A stretch of DNA of 64,000 nucleotides from Lachnospiraceae bacterium (lineage in GTDB: Bacteria; Bacillota; Clostridia; Lachnospirales; Lachnospiraceae): assembly GCA_015057555.1 (NCBI GenBank), contig SVEC01000010.1, positions 32,472-96,471 of the forward strand, read 5' to 3'. Below the pieces are notes generated by a model that was not told the DNA's origin, did no database searches, and saw only the letters and a program-made list of their open reading frames with translations. Shown here piece by piece: positions 34,438-44,843 of this stretch; position 1 is the stretch's first letter; every line of letters starts with the position of its first letter. A program made the position numbers and the translations under genes.

Positions 34438-36408
34438 CTATTTATTCTTTTTTTTGTGGACATTTCTAATAGTTTTTTTCATTTTTTTAGTATTTTTACT
34501 ATCAAAACCCATCTGTCTATCACCATTTTTGCTTCTACTAGAAGTGTTTTTACCTGTACCTTCCTTATTTGGTCTAAAATCCTTATCATTTTTTCTAGGT
34601 CTTATCAGGCACTTTTTATCAAACCCTATCAAATCTGTACGTTTGGCAATGGTAAGTGCCTCATGCACCAAATCATAATTCTTTGGATTTCTGTACTGAA
34701 TAAGTGCTCTTTGCATAGCCTTTTCATGTGGTGAAATTGGTACATACACTTTTTCCATTGTACGTGGGTCAACACCAGTATAGTACATACAGGTTGATAT
34801 TGTTGATGGCGTAGGATAAAAATCCTGAACCTGCTCTGGCATATATCCTAAATCTCTTAGATATTCAGCCAGCTTTACTGCATCCTTCATAGTAGAACCT
34901 GGATGTGATGACATAAGATACGGCACCAAAAATTGTTTCATTCCAAACTTTTCATTGATTTTGTTGTACTTTTCAACAAATGCTCTGTATACCGAATTTT
35001 CCGGTTTTCCCATCTTAGATAATACATTGTTAGAAATGTGTTCTGGGGCAACTTTTAGTTGTCCACTAATGTGATGCTTACATAGTTCATTGAAAAATTC
35101 ATCATCAGAATCTGCCATAAGATAATCAAATCGAATACCCGAACGAATAAAAACCTTCTTTACATTAGGTAATTCTCTAAGCTCTCTCAACAGTTCAAGA
35201 TAATCACTATGATCTACCTTTAAATTTGTACATGGCTTAGGAAACAAGCACTGTCTTTCCTTACAGACGCCATGCTTTAACTGTTTATCACAGGCCTTTA
35301 CTCTAAAGTTTGCTGTAGGACCTCCAACATCATGGATATACCCCTTAAATTCAGGGTCCCATATCATTTTCCTTGCCTCTTCTACTATGGATTTGTGACT
35401 TCTAGTTTGAAGAGTCCTTCCTTGATGAAAGGTAAGTGCACAAAAGCTACATCCTCCAAAACATCCTCTATTGCTTACCAAGCTAAATTTTATCTCTGAT
35501 ATGGCCGGTATACCCCCTGCCGCCTCATAGCTTGGATGATAGGTTCTCGTGTAGTCTAGTGAATACACTCTATCCATCTCAGTTTCTGTCAGAGGTGCTG
35601 CCGGTGGATTTTGAACAATATATTGGTGTTCATTATATTTTTCAACTAGCACCTTAGCTGTAATATGATCGGTATTATCATACTGAATTTTAAAGCTTTT
35701 TGCATAATTCAGCTTGTCCTCTGTAAGCTCATTATAGCTTGGCAAGGTTATATGTCCCTTCATATCTTCAACACTTTTTGTTTTATATACAGTACCATTT
35801 ACAAAGGTAATATCTTTGGCTTCTATACCACTATTTAAAGCATCAGCCACCTCAACTATAGCTTTTTCTCCCATACCATAAATCAAGATATCTGCCTGAG
35901 AATCTACTAAAACTGAATGTTTTAATCGATTTGACCAATAATCATAATGAGCTAATCTTCTAAGACTTGCCTCTATACCACCTATAATAATTGGTACATC
36001 CTTATATCTCCTTCTAATAAGATTACAATAAACCACTGTGGCATAATCAGGTCTTTTGCCCATTTCACCACCTGGAGTGTATGCATCCTGACCTCTTCTT
36101 TTCTTAGATACAGAATAATGATTAACCATAGAGTCCATATTTCCAGCACACACAAGAAAGCCCAGCCTAGGCTTTCCATACACATCTATACTATCTGTAC
36201 TCTTCCAATCCGGCTGGGAAATCATTGCAACCTTATAACCATTAAGCTCTAACATTCGACTTATAATGGCAGGCCCAAAGGATGGATGGTCTACATATGC
36301 GTCTCCTATCACGAAGACAAAATCCGGACTATCCCATCCCTTTAATTCCATCTCTATTCTATTAAGTGGCAAAAAGCCCTGATTATACGCATAATCCAAT
36401 CTATTCAT
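34438..36408 (-). CDS. YgiQ family radical SAM protein
   Basis: Protein of 656 residues. N-terminal UPF0313/cobalamin-like region (1-290) with [11 protein letters not shown] and [16 protein letters not shown], then the radical-SAM cluster CFGGCSFC (near residue 320) that holds the 4Fe-4S centre, then a DUF3362-like C-terminal part with YYTGVDPRT and a basic Lys/Asn-rich tail. The reaction of the family is not known. The gene lies 22 bp after mreB and is probably cotranscribed with it. Confidence 0.92.
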   Translation of the reverse strand: MNRLDYAYNQGFLPLNRIEMELKGWDSPDFVFVIGDAYVDHPSFGPAIISRMLELNGYKVAMISQPDWKSTDSIDVYGKPRLGFLVCAGNMDSMVNHYSVSKKRRGQDAYTPGGEMGKRPDYATVVYCNLIRRRYKDVPIIIGGIEASLRRLAHYDYWSNRLKHSVLVDSQADILIYGMGEKAIVEVADALNSGIEAKDITFVNGTVYKTKSVEDMKGHITLPSYNELTEDKLNYAKSFKIQYDNTDHITAKVLVEKYNEHQYIVQNPPAAPLTETEMDRVYSLDYTRTYHPSYEAAGGIPAISEIKFSLVSNRGCFGGCSFCALTFHQGRTLQTRSHKSIVEEARKMIWDPEFKGYIHDVGGPTANFRVKACDKQLKHGVCKERQCLFPKPCTNLKVDHSDYLELLRELRELPNVKKVFIRSGIRFDYLMADSDDEFFNELCKHHISGQLKVAPEHISNNVLSKMGKPENSVYRAFVEKYNKINEKFGMKQFLVPYLMSSHPGSTMKDAVKLAEYLRDLGYMPEQVQDFYPTPSTISTCMYYTGVDPRTMEKVYVPISPHEKAMQRALIQYRNPKNYDLVHEALTIAKRTDLIGFDKKCLIRPRKNDKDFRPNKEGTGKNTSSRSKNGDRQMGFDSKNTKKMKKTIRNVHKKKNK

Positions 36409-36429
36409 TACGTTTGTCCTTATATTTTT

Positions 36430-37449
36430 TTAGAACTCTTGCTGAGATTCAAGTACAGTAACATGTTCACTGTTAAGCACATAATCCTTAGCATTTGCAG
36501 CACCTGTAGCAACTACTAGCTCAGGACATTCTATACGTCTTACCTTGACTCCTGTTTTTTCGGTAATAAGTCTATTCATGCCAAAAATCTTACTACCTCC
36601 ACCAGTAAGTATAATTCCATACTCAGAAATATCAGCAACTAACTCTGGTGAGGTTGACTCTAAAGCTGTCTTAACAGCATTGATAACCAATTCAGATACT
36701 TCCTCACAGGCTTCAATCATCTCAGATGACTTTACTGGAATTTTTGTAGGAAGACCTCTAACCAATTCTTTACCCTTTGCGTATCCTACAGCATCCTTCT
36801 CTCTAGGGTAAACTGAACCAATTTCTAGTTTTAGCTGTTCTGTAGAAACCTGGCCCATGAGTACATTGTGACGTTTCTTCATATATCTAATAATTGCTTC
36901 ATCGAAATCATCACCACCCACCTTTTCAGATGCACTGTAGTTGATTCCTCCCTGTGAAATAACAGCAATATCTGTGGTTCCGGCACCAATATCAACAATC
37001 ATGTGACCCTTATTGGACTGAACATCTACACCTGCACCTATGGCTGCCGCAAATGGCTCCTCCAATATATAAACTTTTTTTGCTCCTGTTCTAAATACTG
37101 CATCTTCTACAGCTCGCTTTTGCACTTCAGTTATTCCACTTGGTACACATACACAAACATTTGGTTTGCCCCAAATCTTACGTTTTTGCATAGCAGCCAT
37201 TACATATGCCTTAAGCATTCTCTCCGTCAAGGTATAATCTGAAATAACACCATTTTTAATAGGCTTAATTACTTCAAGCTCTTCCGGTGTCTTTCCCATC
37301 ATTCTCTTGGCCTTATTACCTATAGCTATAACCTTCTTACCTTTTACCTCATAGGCAACAACAGAAGGCTGGTTAACAACTATACCTTTATCTCTAATAT
37401 ATATAACTGTATTCGCAGTTCCTAAATCGATTCCAATATCAATAATCAT
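36430..37449 (-). CDS. mreB: MreB/Mbl family rod shape-determining protein
   Basis: Bacterial actin of 339 residues. Phosphate 1 GIDLGTANTVIY, phosphate 2 IVDIGAGTTDIAV and adenosine LTGGGSKIFGM motifs are intact. It assembles into membrane-bound filaments that steer peptidoglycan synthesis. It stands outside an mreBCD cluster, as Mbl or MreBH paralogues do, so the paralogue type is undecided. It lies after the large KAE-rich protein gene and its terminator, and before ygiQ. GAGG precedes the ATG. Confidence 0.93.
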   Translation of the reverse strand: MIIDIGIDLGTANTVIYIRDKGIVVNQPSVVAYEVKGKKVIAIGNKAKRMMGKTPEELEVIKPIKNGVISDYTLTERMLKAYVMAAMQKRKIWGKPNVCVCVPSGITEVQKRAVEDAVFRTGAKKVYILEEPFAAAIGAGVDVQSNKGHMIVDIGAGTTDIAVISQGGINYSASEKVGGDDFDEAIIRYMKKRHNVLMGQVSTEQLKLEIGSVYPREKDAVGYAKGKELVRGLPTKIPVKSSEMIEACEEVSELVINAVKTALESTSPELVADISEYGIILTGGGSKIFGMNRLITEKTGVKVRRIECPELVVATGAANAKDYVLNSEHVTVLESQQEF

Positions 37450-37485
37450 CTTATGTCCTCTTAATCTTCCAATTTATTTAGACGT

Positions 37486-37542
37486 AAAAATAAAGCGCCT
37501 TTTGTCATAATACTTTGATTATAACATTAGCGCTTTATTTTT
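37486..37542 (-). terminator. Terminator between the KAE-rich gene and mreB
   Basis: Perfect 13-bp stem, 37486-37498 with 37530-37542, enclosing a 31-nt AT-rich loop and ending on the minus strand in five T. The long loop includes a TATAAT-like box that might serve mreB. Confidence 0.8.
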
Positions 37543-37548
37543 CAATAT

Positions 37549-40500
37549 TTATTTGAAATCTTCGCTTAGCAAATATTTCTTACCAGCATGACCCTTTGCA
37601 CTTTCTCTAGCCTCACAGTTAATCATAGCATCGTCAATAGCCTTAATCATTCTATCAATGTTACCTGACTCCATAGCCATAAGCTGATTTCTGATTGTTC
37701 CATCAATAGATGCTTCTGGCTTAAAGCCTCTCTGTGAAATATATCCTCGAGCTATAGAAAGCATATCCTTATTTCCTAAGTTAAGTACATCCAGCTTATT
37801 TGTAAATTTACCTGATACTGCATTTACAGTTTCAAGTAATCTGGTTACAGACCCCTTTTCTCCTGTAAGGATGATAATAACATTATTATTATCTGGGTCT
37901 GCAAGCTTAACAAGCTCTGTAAACTTATCTATAGCAATAAGACCTGCATTCTCAACCACTAGACATCCATCCCTAAGCTTTGTCATCGCATCTACAAGCT
38001 TTACCTTGTTAAGAGCTGCCGCTTTAATCTTAGCAATAGTCTTTGCCTTGCATACTCCCATATCATAGAAGCTTCTTGCAAAATCCTCACCAAAACTTGT
38101 AAGTCCAAAGCCATGTTCTCCCATAAGTACAAGGTTATTTGTGTTAGTAGCCTTATTAGCTATCTTATTAAACATAGTAATCATATTATCTGATACAGAC
38201 TCAACCTTTGTATACTTCTCAAGATAATATGCAGCCATAGGAAGTTTTCCATCAACAGATGGCTGTGTAAGGTCAAGCTTAAGATTTTCTGCATCCTCAG
38301 CTGCCTTAAGAGCATCCTCTTCAGCCTTCTTTGCTGCCTCGAGTATCTTACGTGCTTCCTCTGCCTTCTTTGCCGCCTCTTCAGCAAGCTTCTTATTCTC
38401 TTCCTCAGCCTTTTTACGAGCTTCCTCATCAGCCTTTGCTTTAGCTTCCTCTTCAGCTCTAGCCTTTGCCTCTGCCTCTGCCTTTGCCTTTGCCTCTGCC
38501 TCTGCCTTTGCCTTTGCTTCCGCCTCTGCTATTCTACGTGCTTCAGCCTCAGCTGCCTTCTTAGCTGCTTCTTCTGCTACCTTCTTTGCATCTGCTTCAG
38601 CCTGCCTACGAGTCTCCTCAGCTTTCTTTAAAGCTTCCTCTTCAGCCTTCTTAGCCTCCTCTAAGATACGCATAGCTTCTTCTGCTCTCTTACGAGCTTC
38701 CTCAGCTGCCTTCTTAGCTTCCTCTTCAGCTTTTCGCTTAGCCTCTGCCTCTGCCTTAATTCTAGCTTCTTCCTCTGCTCTAGCCTTAGCTTCTGCTTCT
38801 GCCTTTGCTTTTGCTTCTGCCTCTGCCTTTGCCTTAGCCTCTGCCTCTGCTTTTGCCTTAGCTTCTGCTTCTGCCTTTCTCTTAGCCTCTGCTTCTGCCT
38901 TTCTCTTGGCTTCCTCTTCAGCTTTCTTTCTATTTTCCTCAGCCTTACGAGCAGCTTCTTCCTCTGCTCTCTTAGCCTCTTCAAGAATCTTAGCTGCCTC
39001 AGCTGCCTTCCTACGAGCTTCTTCTGCATTTTTCAAAGCTTCCTGCTTTGCCTTTGCTCTAGCTTCTTCCTCAGCCTTTTTACGAGCTTCCTCAGCAGCT
39101 TTCTTACGCTCTTCCTCTAATGCCTTACGCTTTGCTTCTTCTTCAATTCTTCTAGCCTCTGCCTCTTCAGCTCTCTTACGAGCAGCTTCTTCAGCTCTAG
39201 CCTTTGCCTGGGCCTCTGCAATACGTCTCTGCTGTTCTGCAGCACGTCTTTCAGCCTCTTCCATCTTTCTCTTTTGAGCCTCGGCTCTCTTACGAGCCTC
39301 TTCTTCCTCAGCTGCCTTCTTTGCAGCCAACTCCTCGGCTCTCTTACGAGCAGCATCCTCAGCAGCTTTCTTTGCTGCCTCTTCAGCCGCCTTCTTTGCA
39401 TCCTCTGCAGCCCTTGCAGCATCAGCCTCTGCTTTAGCCTTAGCCTCTGCTTCTGCCTTTTGACGAGCCTCTTCAGCCGCCTTCTTTGCTACTTCTTCAG
39501 CCACCTTTTTAGCCTGTTCTGCTGCCTCTGCAACTGAATTATTTGTTGAGTCATCAAAGTTAGCAAGCTTTGAAATCTCTGCTCCTAATATATCATCGTC
39601 ATCGTCCATATCATACATACTCTTCACATCATTTGTTGGAGTTGTACGATTTGGTACAATATTAATAATATCATCACTATCTACTTTTTTAGCTGTTTCA
39701 GTAGCCTTCCACGACATACCATCGGAAATAATAGTAGTGTCACCATCCTGAGCGAACGCTAATGATTCGTCCTCTAAATCCTCACCGATAACAGTTACAT
39801 CATCACTTCCACCAACAAGCTTAGTAGGTCTTAACTTTTCTTTTTCCTTTGCTAATGCCTTTTTAGCTTCCTCGGCTTTTCTAAGCTCTTCTTCTCTTCT
39901 ACGAGCATCCTCAGCCTTTCTTAGTTCTTCAGCCTTCTTAGCTTCTTCAGCCTTCTTATCTTCATCAATCTTAAGCTTTAATCCAAGCCCCTTTGACTCT
40001 GATTTATTACCCTCAACACTCATGCCTAATGATGGCTGGTTGTCCCCCAGGGTCTTCTTAGCCTCCTCAGCCTTCTTTGTTTCAGCAGCCTTCTTAGCCT
40101 CCTCGGCCTTCTTTGCTTCCTCAGCAGCTTTCTTAGCCTCCTCAGCCTTCTTTTCTTCCTCGGCAGCTTTCTTAGCTTCCTCAGCCTTCTTTGCTTCCTC
40201 GGCCTTCTTAGCCTCCTCGGCCTTTTTCGCTTCCTCAGCCTTCTTAGCCTCCTCGGCAGCTTTTTTCTTAGCCTCAGCAGCTTTTTTAGCTTCCTCAGCA
40301 GCCTTCTTTGCTGCTTCCTCTTCGGCTTTTTTAGCAGCTTCTTCAGCTTCCTTTTCAGCAGCACGAGCTCTGTCGTACTCCTCCATATCCATCCCCTGCT
40401 CCATAGCCTGCTTACGTCTCTTCTTCTCTTCGATTTTAGCTAAATCATCAGCAGATAAGGTCTTGTATTTAGGCTTATTGTCAGCAGAAGTGGTTTTGGA

Positions 40501-40626
40501 AGCAGACTTTCCTGCCAACTCCATAGCTTCCTGCTCTTTTTTCTCCTTAGCAGCTTTAGCGGCTTTTTCTTTTTCAACCTGCGCTCTAACCGCAGCTATC
40601 AACGCTTCTCTTTGATCAATTGCCAC
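37549..40626 (-). CDS. Giant Lys/Ala/Glu-rich coiled-coil protein with degenerate C-terminal AAA domain
   Basis: Protein of 1025 residues. Residues about 80-790 are dominated by KKAEEAKK, EEAARKAEE and AKAEAEAKAKAEAE heptad-like stretches, interrupted near 200-380 by less repetitive acidic segments. This predicts very long coiled coil or single alpha-helix rods. The last 245 residues are globular and resemble an AAA+ domain of the CbbX/SpoVK class: GEHGFGLTSF replaces Walker A and lacks its Lys, and DGCLVVENAGLI occupies Walker B but lacks the Asp-Glu pair. ATP hydrolysis is therefore doubtful. There is no signal peptide. Start codon GTG with GGAGG 8 nt upstream. It follows the acidic repeat gene by 39 bp. 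Function unknown; a cytoplasmic scaffold is a reasonable guess. Confidence 0.85.
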   Translation of the reverse strand: MAIDQREALIAAVRAQVEKEKAAKAAKEKKEQEAMELAGKSASKTTSADNKPKYKTLSADDLAKIEEKKRRKQAMEQGMDMEEYDRARAAEKEAEEAAKKAEEEAAKKAAEEAKKAAEAKKKAAEEAKKAEEAKKAEEAKKAEEAKKAEEAKKAAEEEKKAEEAKKAAEEAKKAEEAKKAAETKKAEEAKKTLGDNQPSLGMSVEGNKSESKGLGLKLKIDEDKKAEEAKKAEELRKAEDARRREEELRKAEEAKKALAKEKEKLRPTKLVGGSDDVTVIGEDLEDESLAFAQDGDTTIISDGMSWKATETAKKVDSDDIINIVPNRTTPTNDVKSMYDMDDDDDILGAEISKLANFDDSTNNSVAEAAEQAKKVAEEVAKKAAEEARQKAEAEAKAKAEADAARAAEDAKKAAEEAAKKAAEDAARKRAEELAAKKAAEEEEARKRAEAQKRKMEEAERRAAEQQRRIAEAQAKARAEEAARKRAEEAEARRIEEEAKRKALEEERKKAAEEARKKAEEEARAKAKQEALKNAEEARRKAAEAAKILEEAKRAEEEAARKAEENRKKAEEEAKRKAEAEAKRKAEAEAKAKAEAEAKAKAEAEAKAKAEAEAKARAEEEARIKAEAEAKRKAEEEAKKAAEEARKRAEEAMRILEEAKKAEEEALKKAEETRRQAEADAKKVAEEAAKKAAEAEARRIAEAEAKAKAEAEAKAKAEAEAKARAEEEAKAKADEEARKKAEEENKKLAEEAAKKAEEARKILEAAKKAEEDALKAAEDAENLKLDLTQPSVDGKLPMAAYYLEKYTKVESVSDNMITMFNKIANKATNTNNLVLMGEHGFGLTSFGEDFARSFYDMGVCKAKTIAKIKAAALNKVKLVDAMTKLRDGCLVVENAGLIAIDKFTELVKLADPDNNNVIIILTGEKGSVTRLLETVNAVSGKFTNKLDVLNLGNKDMLSIARGYISQRGFKPEASIDGTIRNQLMAMESGNIDRMIKAIDDAMINCEARESAKGHAGKKYLLSEDFK

Positions 40627-40665
40627 TAGCTTTGCCTCCTTTCAGTAACACTTCCCAGTCAAGAA

Positions 40666-42987
40666 TTATCTATATTCTTTAATTTGCTTCAAGATATTTT
40701 TCTTAACAGAATCTATCTTCAAAGATGCTTTTAATTCATCTCTTGAAGGACAATATTTTTCCACAGTTTCAAATACTTCATCTGAAATCTGTTCTTCTAC
40801 TTCTGCTGGTACTGAAACATTGCTTTCTTCAGCAACTATGTTGTTTTGAGTAATATTCACAGCACCACTTTGAGTCATACTATTATCGCTAGGACTTGTA
40901 GCCGACTTAGAAAAATCTAAATCAATTCCAAGAGATGCCAAAAGTGCTTCCGCCTCTCTTTGCATCTGCTCTTCCTTTAGAAGATTTTCATATATTTTAT
41001 CCTGAGCTTCCGTCATTATTTCATTAAAGTTGTTCTCCACAGAAGCAACACTTTCTCCTAGCTCAGGGAATAATGAACTTTTAAACTCCGGATAATCCAA
41101 CTTTCCTTTTTGCTGTAAGGTATTATATACAGATTCTCCTTCTAACGGATTAATGCTAGGTTTGAATACATCTTCCTCAACATATGCTTCCTCTACAACA
41201 GATTCTATCTCTTCTTCCTCATAAGAAACCTCGTCTGATACAGGTTCTATCTCTTCTTCCTCAAAAGATACCTCCTCTGCTGAAGGCTTCATCTCTTCTT
41301 TCTCAAAAGATACCTCATCCGCTACAAGTTCTGTCTCTTCTTCCTCAAAAGATACCTCATCCGCTACAAGTTCTGTCTCTTCTTCCTCAAAAGATACCTC
41401 ATCCGCTACAAGTTCTGTCTCTTCTTCCTCAAAAGATGTCTCATCTGCTACATACTCTGTCTCTTCTTGAATAGCTGAGTCGAAATCATTCATATCAAAA
41501 CCTTGAGAAAAATCGTCAATCTCAAATTCATCATCTTCAGCCAGTAGTTCTACCTCCTCTATAACAAAAGAAGGTTTTGTCTCAGAATCGGAATTATTCT
41601 TCTCTTGATTAATGATTTGGTCAAAAGGATTACCGGTCTCATAGTCACCATCCTGAGTGTTGATAAACGTATCCTCCCCTACCTCTGTCACTATTGATAT
41701 TTTCTTTTTCTCGTATATCTCTTGCATAACAGAATCTCCTATATCATCTAAAGATTCTTGTTCGGCACTATCTAGCGCAGCAGTTTCTACCTCTTCTTCT
41801 ACAAACTCTTCAGACTCCAACGCTTCATATTCTTCAACAGGATTTTCCTCATTATGATCTTCTAACGTCTCATCAGTCTTTTCGTCTTGTGCTTCGGTTT
41901 CAACTTCCTCATGGGTCTCTTCCGAACTATCTATTAATGCCTCTGCTTTTTCAGCAATTTCTACTTCATTGACATCATCAACTTCTTCGCTTGCATTATC
42001 ATTCTCTTCGGATTTATTCTTAGAAAATAGCTTTTTGAAAATATTTACCTTTGGCTCCGCTGGAGTGGCATTACACTCCTCATCAGCCACAGCCTCTAGT
42101 TCACCTTGAATTTCTTCAATAGCTCCTTGTTCTTCATCTAATTGCTGTCCTTCTCTATCAGGTGTATCTTCACTTTCACCCTGCATCTTTTTGGCAAGTT
42201 TTTCCTCTTCTTTAAGGTGCTTCTTTAGTTTCAACTTTGCACCAAAAGATATCTTTTCATTATCCTCAAAAAGTATTTGAATTTCTGCTTCCTTAGGATT
42301 AATTTTATGCTCATCATCCTCTAATAATGGTTTTTCCATCACACGAAGTTCTTCCTGCTCTGGCGAATCATCAGCAACTTTTTCTTTAGAATATATATAA
42401 AATACTTCTTCTACATTTTTCTGATTATCTTCTATAGCTTCGATAATGTCAGCATTTGTACCATTCTTAAAGGAAGCCATATAATCCAGCTTAATATTTT
42501 CCGACTCAATATCCTTTCCTTGAATTCTCATCAACAGATATAATTCGAAGGACCAATCATAATCCATGACATCACTATACATAGGAAACAAGAGTGTCTC
42601 TATTTCCTCAAAAGGACACCCTTGAGCCTTATTATATATATAGTTCAACTGAATTGTTTCAGGAAGGCTTGGGTCTGAATCATGCATATATAATCTAAAG
42701 TAAAATTCAGCTAACTCCTTGTATCCCATTCTAAGATATAAATCAACCAAGGAATATATTACTCTTTTAGCTTCAGGTGCCATCTTGTGTGCCATAAGCA
42801 AAATTCTTCTAGCATCTACATATCTCCCATTAGCTATGTACACCTCACCACACAGTCTAAGGAACTGTGGGTTGAGAGATTTAGATAAATCTTGACTATC
42901 AATTATCTCTAATGCTAAACTATATTCTCTTGCCGCTGCTAATTCTTTTATCTTATTAACACTGGTCATACTAAGACCTGAGCCCAT
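40666..42987 (-). CDS. TPR-like protein with highly acidic repeat region
   Basis: Protein of 773 residues. Residues 1-160 look like three or four TPR-type helix pairs (EYSLALEIIDSQ, YVDARRILLMAHK, ELAEFYFRLYMHD). Residues about 180-650 are extremely Glu-rich and contain a 14-residue tandem repeat (VADEVSFEEEETEL), three copies of which are identical at DNA level. The C-terminus is helical. No membrane segment. The ATG at 42987 has GAGGTG six nt upstream; the GTG at 42996 lies within that site. It is followed after 39 bp by the strongly Lys-rich rod protein, so a charge-based partnership is possible. Function unknown. Confidence 0.8.
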   Translation of the reverse strand: MGSGLSMTSVNKIKELAAAREYSLALEIIDSQDLSKSLNPQFLRLCGEVYIANGRYVDARRILLMAHKMAPEAKRVIYSLVDLYLRMGYKELAEFYFRLYMHDSDPSLPETIQLNYIYNKAQGCPFEEIETLLFPMYSDVMDYDWSFELYLLMRIQGKDIESENIKLDYMASFKNGTNADIIEAIEDNQKNVEEVFYIYSKEKVADDSPEQEELRVMEKPLLEDDEHKINPKEAEIQILFEDNEKISFGAKLKLKKHLKEEEKLAKKMQGESEDTPDREGQQLDEEQGAIEEIQGELEAVADEECNATPAEPKVNIFKKLFSKNKSEENDNASEEVDDVNEVEIAEKAEALIDSSEETHEEVETEAQDEKTDETLEDHNEENPVEEYEALESEEFVEEEVETAALDSAEQESLDDIGDSVMQEIYEKKKISIVTEVGEDTFINTQDGDYETGNPFDQIINQEKNNSDSETKPSFVIEEVELLAEDDEFEIDDFSQGFDMNDFDSAIQEETEYVADETSFEEEETELVADEVSFEEEETELVADEVSFEEEETELVADEVSFEKEEMKPSAEEVSFEEEEIEPVSDEVSYEEEEIESVVEEAYVEEDVFKPSINPLEGESVYNTLQQKGKLDYPEFKSSLFPELGESVASVENNFNEIMTEAQDKIYENLLKEEQMQREAEALLASLGIDLDFSKSATSPSDNSMTQSGAVNITQNNIVAEESNVSVPAEVEEQISDEVFETVEKYCPSRDELKASLKIDSVKKNILKQIKEYR
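41191..41465 (-). repeat. 42-bp tandem repeat inside the acidic protein gene
   Basis: About six consecutive units of 42 bp; the three central units (about 41314-41439) are identical and the flanking units are diverged. Each encodes 14 residues, so copy changes keep the frame. Confidence 0.9.
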
Positions 42988-43050
42988 CCTTCTCACCTCA
43001 TATCAAGTCATTATTATAAGTTTATCACACAGACTCTTCTTTTACAATAA

Positions 43051-44148
43051 TTAATGTCCTTCAAAAACCTTCTCAACCTTCTCAATTACTGTATCCTTCA
43101 TATTTCCTCTAGTCTTCTCATACTGAAGTCCAGACTCCATAATCTCAAGAAGCTCCATTCTATACTGATTATCAATATCCTTAATGTACTCCATAAGAAC
43201 ATCCTTAATCTCGATTACATACTCCTTAGTCTGCATCTTAGCTATCATTTCATCAGGATTGAACTTTGATGTACTCTTCATATCCTCCTGCTTACGTGAA
43301 CAAACAACACACTCTTCTGCTCCTGCTTCATTTACATATCCACAGTTACATGTCCATATCATACCATCTGTTCTATACTTCTCTACTGCATCAATACCTC
43401 TCTTATCCTTGAGAGCTGCAAGTCTATGTAATGGCATACTAACATTAATAGGTAAATCGTTACATGCATATACTCCTCTGCTTGTAACATACTTTGAAAT
43501 AGTAACCTTAGAATCCTTAAGCAATAAGATATCCTTTGCAGGCAACTTACAATCAATCGCCTTGGACTCTATAAGTGTTATATTGCCCTTCTCAAATACA
43601 AAATCAAGATTCTTAATAATAAGCTTCTCTTCATAAAGGTTAGTAAGCTCAACATCTGCTCTAATAGCCTTAATATCATCCATATTATAGTTATAGAAAT
43701 CTGCAGCAATAGTAACCTCCTTACCCTTGCCAGAAATCTTAACTCTGACTGGTCTTGGGACAAGTCTGTTATAGTAATTGCTTACATATAATTCTTTCTG
43801 TACAACAGTAAATGCAGCCTGCTTCTTTCTAAGCTTAACAGCTGTACCAGAAGCGACAGTACCTACTGAATTATTACCAAACTCTGTATAATTAAGAGAA
43901 AGTCCTATAACTGCATCCGCACCACGTCTCTTAGCAACTCCCATCAACTTCTCTATAGCTACCTCATTAGCCTGTTCAAGCTTACTTGTAAGTTTCTCAC
44001 TTTCTGCGTCAGACATCTCTGTAACACCCGCTGCAATACCTTTAAAGAAGTTTGAAGCAAGTACTGTCTGAACATTTACAAAGCCTAAATACTCAATAAT
44101 TTCATATCCCTCAAAGCTTGAACTTGAGGTCATCATAACATCTGCCAT
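43051..44148 (-). CDS. YbjQ-like domain protein with C-terminal zinc ribbon
   Basis: Protein of 365 residues. The first 110 residues match the YbjQ/DUF74 fold (GYEIIEYLGFVNVQTVL, then AKRRGADAVIGLSLNY), which forms pentameric rings in solved structures. A beta-rich middle domain (120-265) follows. A zinc ribbon WTCNCGYVN with ECVVCSRK lies near 275-300, then a helical tail. The ATG at 44148 has GGAGG 8 nt ahead and is preferred to the frame opening at 44163. It heads a run of genes with the acidic TPR protein and the KAE-rich protein. Function unknown. Confidence 0.75.
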   Translation of the reverse strand: MADVMMTSSSSFEGYEIIEYLGFVNVQTVLASNFFKGIAAGVTEMSDAESEKLTSKLEQANEVAIEKLMGVAKRRGADAVIGLSLNYTEFGNNSVGTVASGTAVKLRKKQAAFTVVQKELYVSNYYNRLVPRPVRVKISGKGKEVTIAADFYNYNMDDIKAIRADVELTNLYEEKLIIKNLDFVFEKGNITLIESKAIDCKLPAKDILLLKDSKVTISKYVTSRGVYACNDLPINVSMPLHRLAALKDKRGIDAVEKYRTDGMIWTCNCGYVNEAGAEECVVCSRKQEDMKSTSKFNPDEMIAKMQTKEYVIEIKDVLMEYIKDIDNQYRMELLEIMESGLQYEKTRGNMKDTVIEKVEKVFEGH

Positions 44149-44321
44149 AATTAAATCCTCCAATATACTAGTTTTTTATACATAAACATACAGAAATTAT
44201 AACACAATTAATTTGTATTTAAAAGTGTTATTTGTTAATTTCATAGTGTTTTTTTGTTGTTTTTTGTGCAATATGCCAATGCTCATTTCCTTCTAAAAAA
44301 TTAAATCACTTTATATAACTA

Positions 44322-44843
44322 TTAAATCTTTAAAGGACAGCTGTTTTCATATTTATAAAAGAAATACTCTAAATCAAAATAGGTATGTTCGTCACTTTCA
44401 CCAACTACAGACCAATTATGAAGCTTGTCCAAGTTAGGGAAATATGTGTCCGCCTGATATGAATAATTAATCTTAGTCACATGGGCGTATTTACAATACG
44501 GCAAAAGCATATCATAAATCACTCCACCGCCAATAACATAAACCTGTCTATCCTTATAATTCTTCAATTCTTCCAACAATTCTTCTTTCGAATGAACAAC
44601 AGTTGCATCCTTAACTGTGTAATTAGGATTTGTAGAAAGAATAATATTATCTCTTCCTTTTAGAGGTAAGCCATTAGGAAAGCCAGCCAAGGTTTTTCGC
44701 CCTAATACAACCACGCTACCCATAGTAGTCTGTCTAAAGAATTTCATATCCTCTGGAATAGATACCAATAGTTCTCCCTTGTTACCAATTGCCCAATTAT
44801 TATCCACTGCCACAATTAAATCCATATTTTTATATCTCTGCAT
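44322..44843 (-). CDS. folA: Dihydrofolate reductase
   Basis: Protein of 167-173 residues with MDLIVAVDNNWAIGNKGELLVSIPEDMKFFR split across the substrate and NADPH pockets (acidic residue in PEDM), LGRKTLAGF and VIGGGVIYDMLL. It reduces dihydrofolate produced by thymidylate synthase, whose gene lies 33 bp upstream. The family start is the ATG at 44825; the frame opens at the ATG at 44843, directly after an in-frame TAA. AGGAGG (44868-44873) is 16 to 40 nt away, and the inverted repeat CTGCAT/ATGCAG between them may shorten the distance, so the start is uncertain. Confidence 0.94.
   Translation of the reverse strand: MQRYKNMDLIVAVDNNWAIGNKGELLVSIPEDMKFFRQTTMGSVVVLGRKTLAGFPNGLPLKGRDNIILSTNPNYTVKDATVVHSKEELLEELKNYKDRQVYVIGGGVIYDMLLPYCKYAHVTKINYSYQADTYFPNLDKLHNWSVVGESDEHTYFDLEYFFYKYENSCPLKI

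Noticed and set aside
40022..40615. Long plus-strand frame of Ala/Ser/Phe residues opposite the KAE-rich gene
   Set aside because: It is the mirror of Lys/Ala/Glu codons, which contain few stops on the other strand. No ribosome site and no sensible protein.
43184..43636. Plus-strand frame of 150 residues opposite the YbjQ gene
   Set aside because: No ribosome site, no domain, and the minus-strand gene is well supported.
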